The translations under genes and the position numbers were made by a program. The notes under the pieces were generated by a model. That model had not been told where the DNA came from. It searched no databases and saw only the letters and a program-made list of their open reading frames with translations. This document shows positions 1 to 11,625 of a stretch of DNA of 64,000 nucleotides, piece by piece. Source of the stretch: Lutjanus erythropterus (lineage: Eukaryota > Chordata > Actinopteri > Lutjaniformes > Lutjanidae); assembly GCA_020091685.1 (NCBI GenBank), contig CM034599.1, positions 33,953,920 through 34,017,919 on the forward strand, given 5' to 3'. Each line of letters starts with the position of its first letter. The stretch's first letter is position 1.

Positions 1-83
1 CATTCTCTGGAGTCACTGCTTGTATGGACTTTTGTGCCCATGCTCATAAGGACCAGCACAACCTCTACAATGGTTGCACAGTG
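1..83 (+). CDS. tet3: tet3 internal coding exon (5' end outside window): Fe(II)-binding HxD part of the dioxygenase core
   Basis: TET enzymes are nuclear Fe(II)/2-oxoglutarate dioxygenases that oxidise 5-methylcytosine to 5-hydroxymethylcytosine and further. The exon reads, from codon 3-5, [20 protein letters not shown], then LYNGCTV, and runs into a GT donor at 84. The His-Lys-Asp triplet (His 45-47, Asp 51-53) is the HxD pair that holds the catalytic iron. The wording [12 protein letters not shown] is the TET3 version; TET1 and TET2 have RDIHNMNNG here, from general knowledge of the family. The upstream Cys-rich region and any CXXC domain lie outside the window. Joined in phase 0 to the exon at 1033. 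Confidence 0.96.
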
Positions 84-191
84 GTAAGATCACTCACCGT
101 GCTTGTGAACCTGTGTTTTGAGTTTTGTTTATTTTGTGGTGAATAAAAGATGTATTTTTATTCATACTTTTGTATGAATGAGCTAAATAAG

Positions 192-958
192 TTAACGGGA
201 TAGTTTGGACTATTTGAAGTGGGGTTGCATGAGGTTCTTATCAATATATTACCTAAAGTAGATGCCGGCCGACACACCTCCTGGTGGAACAGAGAGGAAT
301 AACAGCATGGAGGCTAAGCAATGTACTGCTCTGGATAGGGTCAGCAGCAAAACACACTTAAGCCACTTAAAAAAGCCAATTTTATGTCACTTTAAGCGAA
401 CGCTATATTTGGAGTATTTTTACAGCTTTACTTCCATCACACAGTACTTTCGGACAGGAAACTACTGTTAAGAAGACCAAATATCACTCAACCTCATAGA
501 AAATGGGAGTTTCTGAACTACCACTGCCTCAGTCTGTTAGTTTGATGGTGTTATTGTGTGACTTCAGTGAAGATGAGCTATCCTTTTAAAATACCAAACT
601 CACATAATAACACAAACAAACCAAATGAGGCAGTGGTAGACCAGCAATTCCCATTTTATACTACAAAACATTACTGATTATCCCAATGGAGTTTGGTTGG
701 TTTGGAGATAGCAATATAACAGCTTAATATTCTTAATATGGTGTACACTTATGTATAGATTTTTCTGATATATAGGTCCTTTTTAGGTGGCTACAATATA
801 TTTTTCTACTGATCCTGTCCCCAGCAGTACATTGCTTAGCTCCCTACAAAGTTACTCATGCTGCTTCCGAGAACTGGGGATGTGTTGACTACCGTCTATT
901 GTTGTTAGTACACTGACCATTCACAACACTTCTTCACATAATCCAAACTATTCTTTAA
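192..958. mobile_element. Palindromic MITE in tet3 intron, TTAA-flanked
   Basis: The left end GGGATAGTTTGGA and the right end TCCAAACTATTCT are inverted repeats, and both are flanked by TTAA (192-195 and 955-958). The middle is a long foldback: about 501-562 pairs with 598-660, both carrying CTACCACTGCCTC or its complement. No transposase is present, so the element is non-autonomous. A relative lies at 28,720-29,105. It lies inside the tet3 intron (84-1032) and would be removed by splicing. Confidence 0.7.
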
Positions 959-1032
959 GGTAAAAAATGTTGTTGGTTTGCAGCTTGGCACAATTTACAT
1001 CCCATCTTGCTCTTCTTCTCTCTGTTTGTTAG

Positions 1033-1387
1033 GTTTGTACTTTAACTAAGGAGGACAACCGTGTATTGAAGCAGATCCCTGACGACGAGCAGCTCCATGT
1101 GTTGCCTCTTTACAAGGTCTCCCTAACTGATGAGTTTGGCAGTGAGGAGAACCAGCGCCTCAAGATGCAGACGGGGGCCATCCAGGTGCTTCAGGCTTTC
1201 CGCCGGGAGGTACGCAAGTTGCCCGAACCCGCCAAGTCCTGCCGACAACGTAGACTGGAGGCTAAGAAGGCGTCCTCGGAGAAAAAGAAAAATAAACTGC
1301 TGCAACAGACAGGGGAGACACCAGAGAAAACTGTGGTCAAGGCTGAGGTCTGCATCACTGATTCCCCTCAACCCCAAGGCAATAAAG
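1033..1387 (+). CDS. tet3: tet3 internal coding exon following the HxD exon
   Basis: It begins after a TTTGTTAG acceptor and reads [10 protein letters not shown], then [28 protein letters not shown] and [17 protein letters not shown]. This is the conserved part of the TET double-stranded beta-helix, followed by the basic stretch that starts the low-complexity insert. It ends in [13 protein letters not shown] with a GTTAGT donor at 1388. Its length of 355 nt leaves one base of a split codon, which the next exon completes in frame as Ala. The reading frame is clean. Close resemblance to vertebrate TET3 is from memory of the family. Confidence 0.96.
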
Positions 1388-2275
1388 GTTAGTTATTGTG
1401 TTTTGTTTGTTTTAATGTTACTTTGTGCTTTGACTGTTTATCCTTTTCCCATCCACCCTCCCTACCACACACCTATTTTTGTCAATTTTAGGGGGAGACA
1501 AGGGTCTTTAGGGAGAGATAGCAGATCAGCAGTATTTGCCATATTGAACTGTTATCATCTGAGAACTGGGAACCTGAAAATCAATTTGTGACACTCTGTC
1601 AAGATTTGCTGTCATAAATCTGTAATAAATGTTGTGCTTTCTTTAGGGGCTTATTTACATTTTTAAAGTCTAAGGTGTATAAGGGATTAGAACATTATGA
1701 TTTAAGTATATGATGGCCATTCCCCTGGTCTACCATCAAGTTGTTGCTGCAGTTTTTGGGTTGATATATTTAACAATTTTAACCACTCAAGAATTGAAAG
1801 AAATCTCTCCAAAATACCACATTAAGACACCAAGATATTGAAGAAAACCATAGAAAAACTCTGATTTGATATAAAAAAGTTTTGACATCTTGGAGATTTT
1901 CTACAACAACTGGATCACAAGCACTTGTGTTGGAGATTGGTCAGTGACCCCCTTTACTGTCAATAAACCAATAAAAGCCATAGATCCTCTAAATGCCCCA
2001 GGTCCTAGAGGTCACAATAGCTCATTTTATACAGTGAGATCAAGTTTGAAAAAATGGTCTCAAAACAATTAAGTGTCTACTATGGGGACCAGCATTGTCA
2101 TACATGAATACATGTGGACATATCTATTCAGACTGTAAAGCCAATTATTTTATATTGCTTACTACCCACCTGCAACCTGTGTGTAACAGAACTCCACAGG
2201 AGACATAAACAATTAAGATGAAATGGATTTGAAGTTTAGGTTGTAACTTACCTTTCCTTTGTTTCAAACATTTAG
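1388..2275 (+). other. tet3 last intron
   Basis: Runs from GTTAGT to CATTTAG, AT-rich. The reading frames inside are short and lack TET features. I see no recognisable repeat or gene in it. Confidence 0.85.
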
Positions 2276-4083
2276 CAATTATAAAGCAAGAGGTGAAGCC
2301 CAACATCAAGCAGAAGCACTTCAACGGATCAATAGATGGATACCCTGTGCAGGCAGCAGACCCTTTCAACAACATCTATCCACACCCTGCCTACTATGCA
2401 AGGGGAGGCCTTCCCCCACCTGGCCAGCCCTCTGCACCAGACCCAGTAAACGGTTACCACCACAACCTGTCCGCAATGCACTATGGCTACTACAACTACC
2501 CCCCCAATGCACTTTTCCCCCCTAAGCTGAGGACCTACGAGAGAAATGGCTCTTTGCCCAAACTTGGTATCAAAGCTGAGCCGGTGGACAAGAAGCCTGA
2601 TATTCAGAGCCTTCAGGCCAGACCGGCCCAATCCAACTCCGGCTACCCAGAGCAAGCCAACCAACCAAACCACAGCAGCTACCCCCAGCCTGCAGACTAC
2701 AACCAGTCCCGTCCTTCCTCTGTCTCCTCTGAGCCCTCCCACCGAGGCACTCCGGTCATCAAACAGGAGCCTATGGATAAGCCGATCTATGAAGGCATGA
2801 TGCCGAGCCATGCTGGTCCCAACACACCCAGCACGACCCCCCAGCCTGCTGCCTGGCCAGGGCACAAGCTTAATGGAAGTATCGTTCCCACCAATTGGGA
2901 CGGCAATCTGACCCCTAAACAGAATCCTGAAGCCTCATTGTTGACCCCGGACAAGCAGCAGTTTCACCAGCATCCCCAGCAACGGCAGCCCTCTCCGTAC
3001 CCCCAACAGTGGACTTCCTACCCTGGCTCAAATGCCCTGATGGCCTCTCCCACCCCATCGCCATCACTCCAGGTACCTCCCTCTCTGTCTCCGTCCCCTC
3101 ATCTAGGTGCAACGCTCCCAGGTAACATGCATCAAGGCTCCACACACCCTGCCACCCCACGCCCAAGCACCCCTCACCCAGGCACACCGCAGCCTGGTGG
3201 CTCTCGCTCACGCTCAGTTACACCACAGCCAGGTACCCCAGGACCAGGCACCCCCAGGCACTGGGCCAGCCCTGCTCCTAGTCCTCAGCCCAATGCCTGG
3301 GCCATGGGGCCTGCGGTGTATAGCCCTGGTTTGAAGCACAGCAATCCTGCAGGGGCCTATCCTGACAAGATCTGGCCAAATACTGGGGAAAGTCGGTGTT
3401 CCACTCCACTCGGGCTGCAAGAGAAGGCCTGGAAGTCTTGTGGAGGTTCAGTGGCAGGCAGCACCCCGTCCCCGGCCCCTGAGGGTCGCCTCTTCCCTGA
3501 TGCCCTGCAGCAGTCGGATCAGGCCTGCTGGAACCCTGGCCAAGCAGAGAGCGACGTTGAGAGCACCAAGGGCCGTGAAGACGAGGATGAGGAGGTGTGG
3601 TCTGACAGTGAGCACAACTTCCTGGATCCAAACATCGGCGGTGTGGCGGTAGCACCAGCGCATGGCTCCATCTTGATTGAATGTGCTCGCAGGGAGCTAC
3701 ATGCTACCACTCCGCTCAAAAAGCCAGATCGCTCCCACCCCACCCGCATCTCCCTGGTCTTCTACCAGCACAAGAACCTCAACCAGCCCATGCATGGCCT
3801 GGCTCTGTGGGAGGCCAAGATGAAGCTGCTGGCAGAGCGAGCCCTGCAGAGGCAGCAGGAAGCAGCTCTCCTCGGCCTCTCCCAGGACGACATCAAGGCC
3901 CTCGGTAAGAAACGCAAGTGGGGGGCTGCAGTGGCAGGTGCCAGTCCAGGACCTGGACAATCTAAAGACAAGAGGGAGGGGCCAGTGACGCGGTTAGCCC
4001 CCACGTTCCACACCACCTCTATGGTTACTGTGTCTCCCTATGCCTTCACCCGCCTCACTGGGCCCTACAGCCACTTTGTCTGA
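2276..4083 (+). CDS. tet3: tet3 terminal coding exon: low-complexity insert plus C-terminal half of the catalytic fold
   Basis: About 602 codons to a TGA at 4081-4083. The first two thirds are Pro/Ser/Gln/Thr-rich, the poorly conserved insert that splits the TET catalytic domain. It contains three psi-K-x-E (SUMO-type) motifs: IKQE at 2281, IKAE at 2569 and IKQE at 2758. A TP-x-PGTP-type run occupies about 3150-3290. From WSDSEHNFLD (3598) the conserved fold resumes with GGVAVAPAHGSILIECARRE. The His of RELHATTP (3700-3702) is the second iron-binding His, and the Arg of HPTRIS (3745-3747) is the 2-oxoglutarate-binding Arg, by alignment to human TET2 His1881 and Arg1896. A basic GKKRKW follows at 3904. 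The protein ends YAFTRLTGPYSHFV, close to the usual TET3 tail. All key residues visible here are intact, so the gene is probably functional. Confidence 0.97.
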
Positions 4084-7000
4084 GGTCAGACAGACACAGA
4101 CAGACTGATAGCTACAGAGTGGTGCAGTGGAGGGCTGGAGAGAGTGATGAGCAGGATGAATGTCTCTCAGCCGTCCAGCAGTCTGGCATCTCTCCATCCT
4201 GCCCCCCTCGCAGTCCACTTGGAGGAGGGGACATTTTTATTGTTTTTACCTCATGTCAGGCAGTGGTTTGGGCTTCAGACACACTGCCTGTGGTGCTCTT
4301 CCTCTCTCTTCCCTGGAGAGGAACTCCATTGCTTTTTCTTGTTTATAGAATTTTAATGATTCTAATTATTGCTATTATTATCAATATTATTATGATTGCT
4401 ATTGTTACTGTCAATGTTGTTATTACAGGTATTATTATAATGAAGACTTGTTTTTTTTATTATTGCTGTTTTCATTAATGTTATTATTAATGATGTGATT
4501 GTTTTTTGGTTATATATTTTTTTAAATCAATCAGTCTGAGTCATTCAGACTCAGACAATTGCTTTTTCCATGTTTGGAAAACGTGTACCCTATTTTCTGT
4601 TCAATCTTTTTTGTTCTTGTCAAACTTCCAGTTGTACTTTGAGGAGGAGCCAATATCTGCCTGGCAAGACAGCAAATCAATAATACAGTAATCATTTACA
4701 CGTATGTATATTTTTTAAAAAGCCTTGCCTTAGATATCTATCTCTATATTTACAATATACAGATATGTATCTTTGAGTTATGTTAAGCCAGTTCAGGCAT
4801 AAAACAATTACAATTATTATAAACCTGTGCCTCTATTTCCTACCTCTGGCCATTATATATATACACTGTTAACACTGATTTATCAGCAGCACTGTATAGC
4901 ACAGTCACCCTGTACTACAATGTGCTAACATTCATTTATATATTTTTTATTGCCTGGAACTTACATAAAACTATATAATTAGGGATGGGAATCTCTTTGC
5001 ACCTCTTGATTCGATTTTATTTTGATTCAGACGGCTATGATCTGATTATAAAGTGACACATTTTTGATCCATCAAAATTTTAAGCTTTTAAGCCAGGGGC
5101 TACTGGGCAGATTGTATCCATCTGCAGTTGCTCAGCCATCCTTACCTACACTCAAGATGTAGCCTACACTTTTTAATTGTTTCAGCCATAAGGAACATAC
5201 AGCCCATCTTACAAAATTACGTTATGAGATAATAATGTTGAGAATTGGCTTTTAAATTTCCGATTATTGGGTTTTCTGCATTGATTCATAATCTTTCAAG
5301 AGAGAATCACTATGCATCTAAGAGTCACTTGTTTTCCACCACAACATATAATTCATCGTGTTATTCAGTATTTCAGATTTTTCCCTTTAGCTGTGAAAAC
5401 CTGTGCACTTAAGCTTCCCAGCATGATGTACAAATAGAATATATTCTTTTGTTGTCTACACAGTTTGAGAAAAAAAGAAGAAAGAAAGAATCCACCAAAG
5501 TCAGTCATCGAAGCAATACAGTGTATGTCAGAATTATTAGCTGTATTTGCACTGATAAAAAACGATTATTCTCTCCCTTTTTGATGTTGCTACTGTAACA
5601 AATAGGGCACATAAAAGGACTTCTAAATGGAGGCTGCTTCTTTGATATTACACAAACACTGCATTCAATTGTGTTTGTGTGCAGTGCTTGGTTTCAGCTG
5701 TTTTTTTTGTGACTGTGTAGGGAAATCTTAAACTGAAGTTATAAACAACACCAATCATAATGACACTAAGAGTAGGAGAATAATCCCAGGTTAAAAATAA
5801 TTGCGATTGCCCATATATTTTAAACCACATTGGGAGAACATGTTGCTGCTTCTCTTGTTGTCAGATGATGTGCTCCTCCTCCTCAACTTCTGCACCCCTT
5901 CAGCTTTTCGACTGGTGCTCAACTTCCAGCTCTGATCGATTCTTATTCTGCTTCTCTTCATGGCACTTGATGCTGTACTTCGGTGCTCTATCTCAAATCT
6001 GGCTCAACTAATATTAGAAAGTAAATATATTTGTTTTGACCGAGGTGGAGTACCAACATGATGGCATTTATTGGTGCAGAAAATTTTGTCATGCAAAGTA
6101 AAGTTATTTTGAATTCTCTTACAAATGCTTTCCTTTACAATGACATGTTTTCCTACATATACGGCACTCCACAGAGGCTTAACTAAGTGATAGTATTTGC
6201 AAATATCATTTGAGCCAGACCACCACATTAAGATGGAACAGGTGACACACTTTATCTTCCTAAAACATTCAAGTAGGGGTGTGCACTTCTCAGTGTAAGC
6301 TCTAGAGGGCAGCAGCGACTGCCGTTTCAAAGTGGTGTGTACAAACAAACCTACAAGCACTTGAGATCCATTCAGAAGCCAGTAGAGCCTTGCCTTTGCT
6401 GCTTTAACCATCCATGGCCAGCAGAGGGCGACTTCACACCCCATTTGCTGGGCATGGATGGGCCTCACTGAAGCAGCTCAAGGCAAAGCTGATCTTTGTC
6501 CCATTGAGGCAAAAATGTGAATGAAGTCTGGGGACGCTGGGTTTTAGAGCAGAAAGACAAAAGTGTTGGGACAGCAGTGCTTTTTGGTGCTCCTACACAC
6601 ACTTGGTGCTCTCCTATTACACTTGATTTTTACTGTGAAGGGCCCACTCCTTCCTCTGCATGGTGCTGTCATCTTCAAGCAGAGCAAGCTAGGGTGTGTC
6701 CTTCCGCAGGCACCTTGTCACCACAGAGCCAGCCAATCAAAAGTGGCCGCCCTACGGTCGCAGCTCTGTCATTTGGGCTCGAGAACTGGTTCCTTTATGA
6801 TGAGTTTTTGCAGTTTCTTGTGGCAAAAGTGGTTTTGTCTCAAAAAAGTACACTGTACAGGGCAGAGAAAGCACAGTCATTCCATGCATTTGGTAACTGC
6901 ATTCTGGTAACCCTTTCACAGAGACAACAATAGTACTGAGAGTTAAAGGGAGACCTTGGAAAACTGCTGTAGCTTCCGGGAGTTGGCGCTAAATGCATCA

Positions 7001-8477
7001 AATCAATGAATCTCTCACTTTGTGTGCATGGGTGTGTGTGAATGTGTGTGTCCAAACATGATACAAATGCATGGATGTGTGAACGAGAAGAGCCAAAGAG
7101 AGAGACTATTTGATTGCATGGATAGAGTTCTGTCAATCATTTTCATTTTCTCTCCATCAACCATGTGACTGTTTGAATCATAAGGGCAAACTGCTGGATT
7201 TTCTCCCAGAACATTGCATAGACTCATAAAAATGATCCTTCTCCATCATCACAACCTCAAGACCCTGCCCTCCACCTGTTCATGTTCCTTCTTATTTTTT
7301 CATTATTTTTGTGCTCAGGACATCTTACCAACCCAAAACGTTGGTATGTGACGTCCCAGGAATGAGTTCTCAACATTCAACTATCCATCTGGTGTGACTA
7401 CAGACAGCAGCTGGCTCATCCTGCATATTCAAACAGTGACATGGTTTAATTGTGTTCAGAATGAAAATGAGCAACTCACAGAACTCGATACAGGCCGACT
7501 CCCGGCTGCTGGGTGGTTGTTTGGGTCGAGGCCCCGGTCATCTGTGAAAGACCCTGGTCTCCAGCTCTACCTCACGCTGTAGAGACACTGGTCACAATCA
7601 CAAATTGCTACTGAGGGCAGAGAATCATGCATATGTCCCTTTGTGTGCTCTAGATCTCCACACTCATTTTAACCTGCTTTTTTTTTTACTCTTATTTATT
7701 ACTACATGGTGATGATGATAATGATTGTCTTTGATGTTATTGCTTTTTTTCATCTTTTTTTTATATAGCTAATACAAATTGTACATAGAGAAGAAAAGAT
7801 TTATAAAAGCACTTTTAATCTTGATTTTAATGACAAAAAGAAAGAGCCGATTATTGACAACTTGAAGCTTAGGTTTTTTTTGGGTTTTTTTATTTTCTCA
7901 AGAGAGAGATAAAAAAAAATGTAAATATTAAAATATTTAGGTAAGATTATTTAACTGGTGAGGATAGTAACTAAACCATGAATGACAAGGGGGTATTTTG
8001 AAGTCTCTGACAGCCCCTCAACAACAGTGAGCAACACTTGGTCCCAATGTGTTGTGTGTAAATGTGTGCTTAGTAACACTGCTGTTTTGCTTTCGTAAGT
8101 ACTGTATCCCTTGTCAGCATGTAACTGACAGAGACCTGTCACTTTCTAAAAACAAATTCATTTGCCCAATCATGTAACATGAAACTACACTTAACTTACT
8201 CACTGACATCAGTCACAATAACTGGAGGATCCCCCATGTTGCAGTTCTCTGACCAAAACCTCATCTATGAAAGCATGACTTTTAGAGGTTTAGAAAAGCT
8301 TATTTATTTGACATTTTACATCAGGTGTCAACGACCCAAGAAAAACTCTCTCATCAAAAATGAATGACAACATAAAATACCAAAATTGAAATTATGTGGT
8401 ACTCAACTATAGTGATCTACAGTCAGTAAGCTAAGTACAAATCTAAAAGGGTAGTCCTGATATGTACTATTTGTTGA

Positions 8478-8996
8478 TTAAAGGAATAGTTCGACATTTT
8501 GGAAGATAAGCTTATCTGCTTTCTTGCTGAGTATTAGATGAGAAGATTGATACCACACTTGCCTGTATGCTAAATATGCAACTGGTTAGCTTAGATTAGC
8601 TTATCTTAGCTTAGCATAGTGTTAAGACCTGGAACAGAGGGAAAAAGCTAGTCTGGTTCTGTCAACAGGCAACAAACTTCATCATGTCATGTCATCCAGT
8701 CAAAAACTTAAGTCTAAACATGTCAAGTTGTAGTTTTATGGTGGTTATGTCGTTGACAGACTCCTTCCAGGCAACCAGCATTTATTTACAGAAATAATCT
8801 GGCACATAAACTCCTATAATTTAGGTCGGAGCCAAGCTAGCTGTTTGCCTGTTTCTAAATTTTAAGATGAGCTAAGCCGCGAGATGTTGCTTTATATTTA
8901 GCATACAGAAATGAGAGTGGAATCCATCTTCTTATCTTAGCTTCAAGAAGAGAAGCAAATTTGCACATTTCCCAAAGTGTCAAACTATTCCTTTAA
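8478..8996. mobile_element. TTAA-flanked MITE inside the tet3 3' UTR
   Basis: The left end AGGAATAGTTCGACATTTTG and the right end CAAAGTGTCAAACTATTCCT form inverted repeats of about 20 bp, each bounded by TTAA (8478-8481 and 8993-8996). The interior has the wording common to a widespread fish repeat, with TTAGATGAGAAGATTGATACC and repeated TTAGCTTAGC stretches. There is no open frame. TTAA target sites are used by piggyBac and Kolobok elements; the AGG start fits Kolobok at least as well, from general knowledge. Confidence 0.75.
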
Positions 8997-10382
8997 AATA
9001 ATTGATAAATTTCCCACCAATCATGTGCAGGACGGCATCCAAAGGGGGGGATGTTTAGGAACCAGTGTGAGGTGAATCAGTGGGCGATGTTTTAGAGATT
9101 TTTGTCAGTTGTGTTAGACTATCAGGTAAGAGACTGCTCCCTGCTTGTTTAGATGTATCTATCATTATTATCCAGTCTAGTTCTCATTATAGGAAGAATG
9201 ATGCACTTGGCATAAAAATCATGACGCTCCTGTTTAGTTTTTAATATTTAATCATGTAATACACAAATCATGGCCGACAGGTGCAGGGGCTGGGACCGGT
9301 ACAGCTACAGGGCCGATTTTACTTTTGAACCATAATGCATGGCCCACATTACACACACATACACACACTTGCCTAACAATGGGTGCTGAGGATACATGAA
9401 ATCTTAATAACTTTGTACATTTCTAAATATCTCACGAGTTTGGCGGATGGTTCTCATGAGAGGCGCCACCTCCCAAGCACGTACTGAGACGGGGGGTCGG
9501 TCAGCTGGTGCTATGATGCTACACCTTAAAAATTCACTGTGTTAAAAAAAAAAATGTGAGGGATAAATGCTTACCACAGATATTTTTCTGAGCTCTTCGA
9601 ATGTCAAGAGAACTATAACTTTTGATTCAAGCAGTTTCACAGGATGGGAAGCTGCCCTGGTGCTGACTTTATGAAAAGTCTTTTGTTACAACGCTACAAA
9701 TTTGCATCTCTTTTTGAGGGCAGGGGGGCACTCAAACAGCTGATCACATTCTCTATTAATATTCATTCCATATTGTACTTGAACTCATTAAAACTAGGAT
9801 GAGATATAGAATCATATTATATGAAGACTGTTATCTGGGTTTCACATTTGGTACAGTGCAAGTACCAAAGCTATTGAAATTATCTTTTGAGTATGTTGTA
9901 CATGTTGATGGTAACTGAATGCTAAGATATTTGAACAATACAAGAATAGCAATTGTGTACTGCCTCCCTCTTCCTCTCCCTAATCACGAACTTCCTTTAC
10001 TCACACCTTCTCTTTCTCTGATCACCTTGTATATTTTGTCTTTCTCTCTCACACAAACACGCAAACATAGATACACATATGCATCTCACTGTGTATGGCC
10101 CACTTTTAGAACACCTCATTTGAATGAACACTCTCCAAATTTGGGATAGAGACTTGGACCCTGGCCCATAAGAAAACATAAAAATGAACCTACACAACTG
10201 GCAGCTACATTCCTTTTTGAGTTTTAGGATTGTTATTGGTTCATTATTTTCATGTCAAGGATGCAGTATGTAAAAAAAGTGTTTTTGTTCAGTCTCTCTC
10301 TCTTTGTAGCTGTATGGTGTATTATGTGAATACATAGTGTATGTGGTAAAAACCCCACAATATTGTTTTATGTTGCGCGATA

Positions 10383-10388
10383 AATAAA
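10383..10388 (+). terminator. Polyadenylation signal AATAAA, probable end of tet3 transcript
   Basis: AATAAA lies in GCGATAAATAAAAACATTGA and is followed within about 30 bases by a T/G-rich stretch (ATGTTTTGGTGAAG), the usual arrangement for cleavage. Assignment to tet3 rests on position and strand. Confidence 0.6.
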
Positions 10389-10423
10389 AACATTGAAGTG
10401 AAAACATGTTTTGGTGAAGTGAC

Positions 10424-10429
10424 TTTATT
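10424..10429 (-). terminator. Polyadenylation signal AATAAA on the minus strand
   Basis: TTTATT on the + strand reads AATAAA on the - strand, about 325 bases downstream of the stop codon of the minus-strand terminal exon (10,753). It lies only about 35 bases from the tet3 signal, so the two transcripts would converge or overlap. Confidence 0.45.
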
Positions 10430-10752
10430 TTCTGGTCAAGCTGTCACAGATTCTGATTTTGATTGCAGTGTTGCTGTGTTGGCCAGTCTGCAATTTGTTC
10501 TAGCCGGAGACTAAAGAACATAATTTCACTGATTTGTGCCTCCACTTTGATTAGTAACCTCTGGGATGTCTCATCATGAGGATCTCAGTGGAGGCGAGAG
10601 TAGAGAGCTCCAGCTAGAGCCCCAAGCAATTACTTGAAATCCTCAGGCTTTCTTCCCCATTCAGGAAAAAATTAGGGTGACAAAGAGCACAATGCTGTTC
10701 ATCTACATTCTCAAAAGGTTCTTTTCAGTTTTGCATCAGCAGTGTTCAAGGT

Positions 10753-10836
10753 CTACCTCTGTGTGAAAGGTTCATGTCCTTTCCTAAGAGTCTCAAGCTC
10801 TCTGTTCAAGTCCGCGTTTCTTTCAAGGAGGAATAT
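10753..10836 (-). CDS. Probable terminal coding exon of an unidentified gene convergent with tet3
   Basis: On the - strand a pyrimidine-containing acceptor (CTTTCCACCTTCATTGCAG) ends at 10,837. It is followed by 27 codons in phase 0 and a TAG stop: IFLLERNADLNRELETLRKG, then HEPFTQR. The Leu/Glu/Arg-rich heptad-like pattern suggests the end of a coiled coil. A 3' UTR of about 325 bases and an AATAAA follow. I do not recognise the protein and found no upstream coding exon in the window; the preceding intron would be long and full of repeats. Splice phase, stop and poly(A) signal agree, but an 84-base exon could arise by chance. Confidence 0.45.
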   Translation of the reverse strand: MFLLERNADLNRELETLRKGHEPFTQR

Positions 10837-11162
10837 CTGCAATGAAGGTGGAAAGACTGTTCGAAATGTAAAGAACACAAAGGTAAAATGAAACCTGATG
10901 CTTTATATGCACTTGGTTTTTCTTGGAATAAATTTGTTTTTGAGAGTGTATGCAGGCATACAACATATGATATAATGTGGTCTTAATTGAAGTCTGGTGT
11001 TTTTCCATTCAGTCCTTTGAAAACATGCTGTCATGTGTATACGGCCACCCACTGCACATGGTGTGACATGAATACATTTTCTGGGTTGGATCCCAGCAGT
11101 GTTCTGAACTGACTATGTTTATGTAGAGATACTAAGGAATGAAGGAATGATGAACAAATATC
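10837..11162. other. No gene recognised
   Basis: AT-rich sequence upstream of the minus-strand exon, probably its intron. No repeat family or coding pattern recognised. Confidence 0.5.
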
Positions 11163-11560
11163 TTAAAGGGATTGTTCACCCAGAAATGAAAATTCAGTCA
11201 TTATCTACTCACCCTCATGTTGTCCACAAAACACTGCTGGAGTTTCTCAGGAAAACAGCGTTGCAGAATCTCTCAAACAACTGAAGTGAATGCTGATCAG
11301 ATTTCAAACCAAAAAAAAAAAAAACATTAAATACCTCCATACAGATTGCCTGGTGTAATTCCAATGCTCCTAAAACCCAAAAAATTTGACACCAAGATTT
11401 TTAGTCCATGAAACAGAAATCAAAGTCTTTTCCATCAAGAAAAGCCTTCAGTGTCGTTCAGACAGAACGTTAATTGGCTGCGCTACTTTTGGTGTGGACA
11501 CAAACTGGCAAGATGGATTATTTTGTGAATCCAGCTGCCTCGCAAGGTAAACCACTTCCT
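11163..11560 (+). mobile_element. Angel-like MITE, left half only
   Basis: TTAA at 11,163-11,166 is followed by AGGGATTGTTCACCCAGAAA and TCATTATCTACTCACCCTCA, the terminal wording of the Angel-type foldback MITEs of fish. It matches the element at 13,703. The CAAAACACTGCTGGAG and TACCTCCATAC interior segments are shared too. No inverted right end was found, so the element appears truncated; the end coordinate is approximate. Confidence 0.6.
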
Positions 11561-11625
11561 CAAAGTAAATAAAGTCAAAAATGTATCTTGGGGAAACACA
11601 TCAAGGTTTGAGGTGGTGAACACCT

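Larger units (their letters stand above)
4084..10405 (+). other. tet3: Probable tet3 3' UTR (about 6.3 kb)
   Basis: No coding exon is recognisable between the tet3 stop and the poly(A) signal at 10,383, and mammalian TET3 also has a multi-kilobase 3' UTR. The region is AT-rich, with T-rich and TG-rich runs (about 7,021-7,060, and T runs at 7,679-7,930), and carries one MITE (8,478-8,996). Earlier alternative poly(A) sites are possible. The full length is inferred from the lack of other gene signals, not from transcript data. Confidence 0.6.

Noticed and set aside
2259-4016. Many open frames on both strands over the tet3 terminal exon
   Set aside because: They are other-frame readings of the GC-rich, Pro-rich coding exon, and only the tet3 frame has homology and splice agreement.
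7394-7582. 62-codon open frame in the tet3 3' UTR
   Set aside because: Short, no homology, and placed between the tet3 stop and its poly(A) signal.
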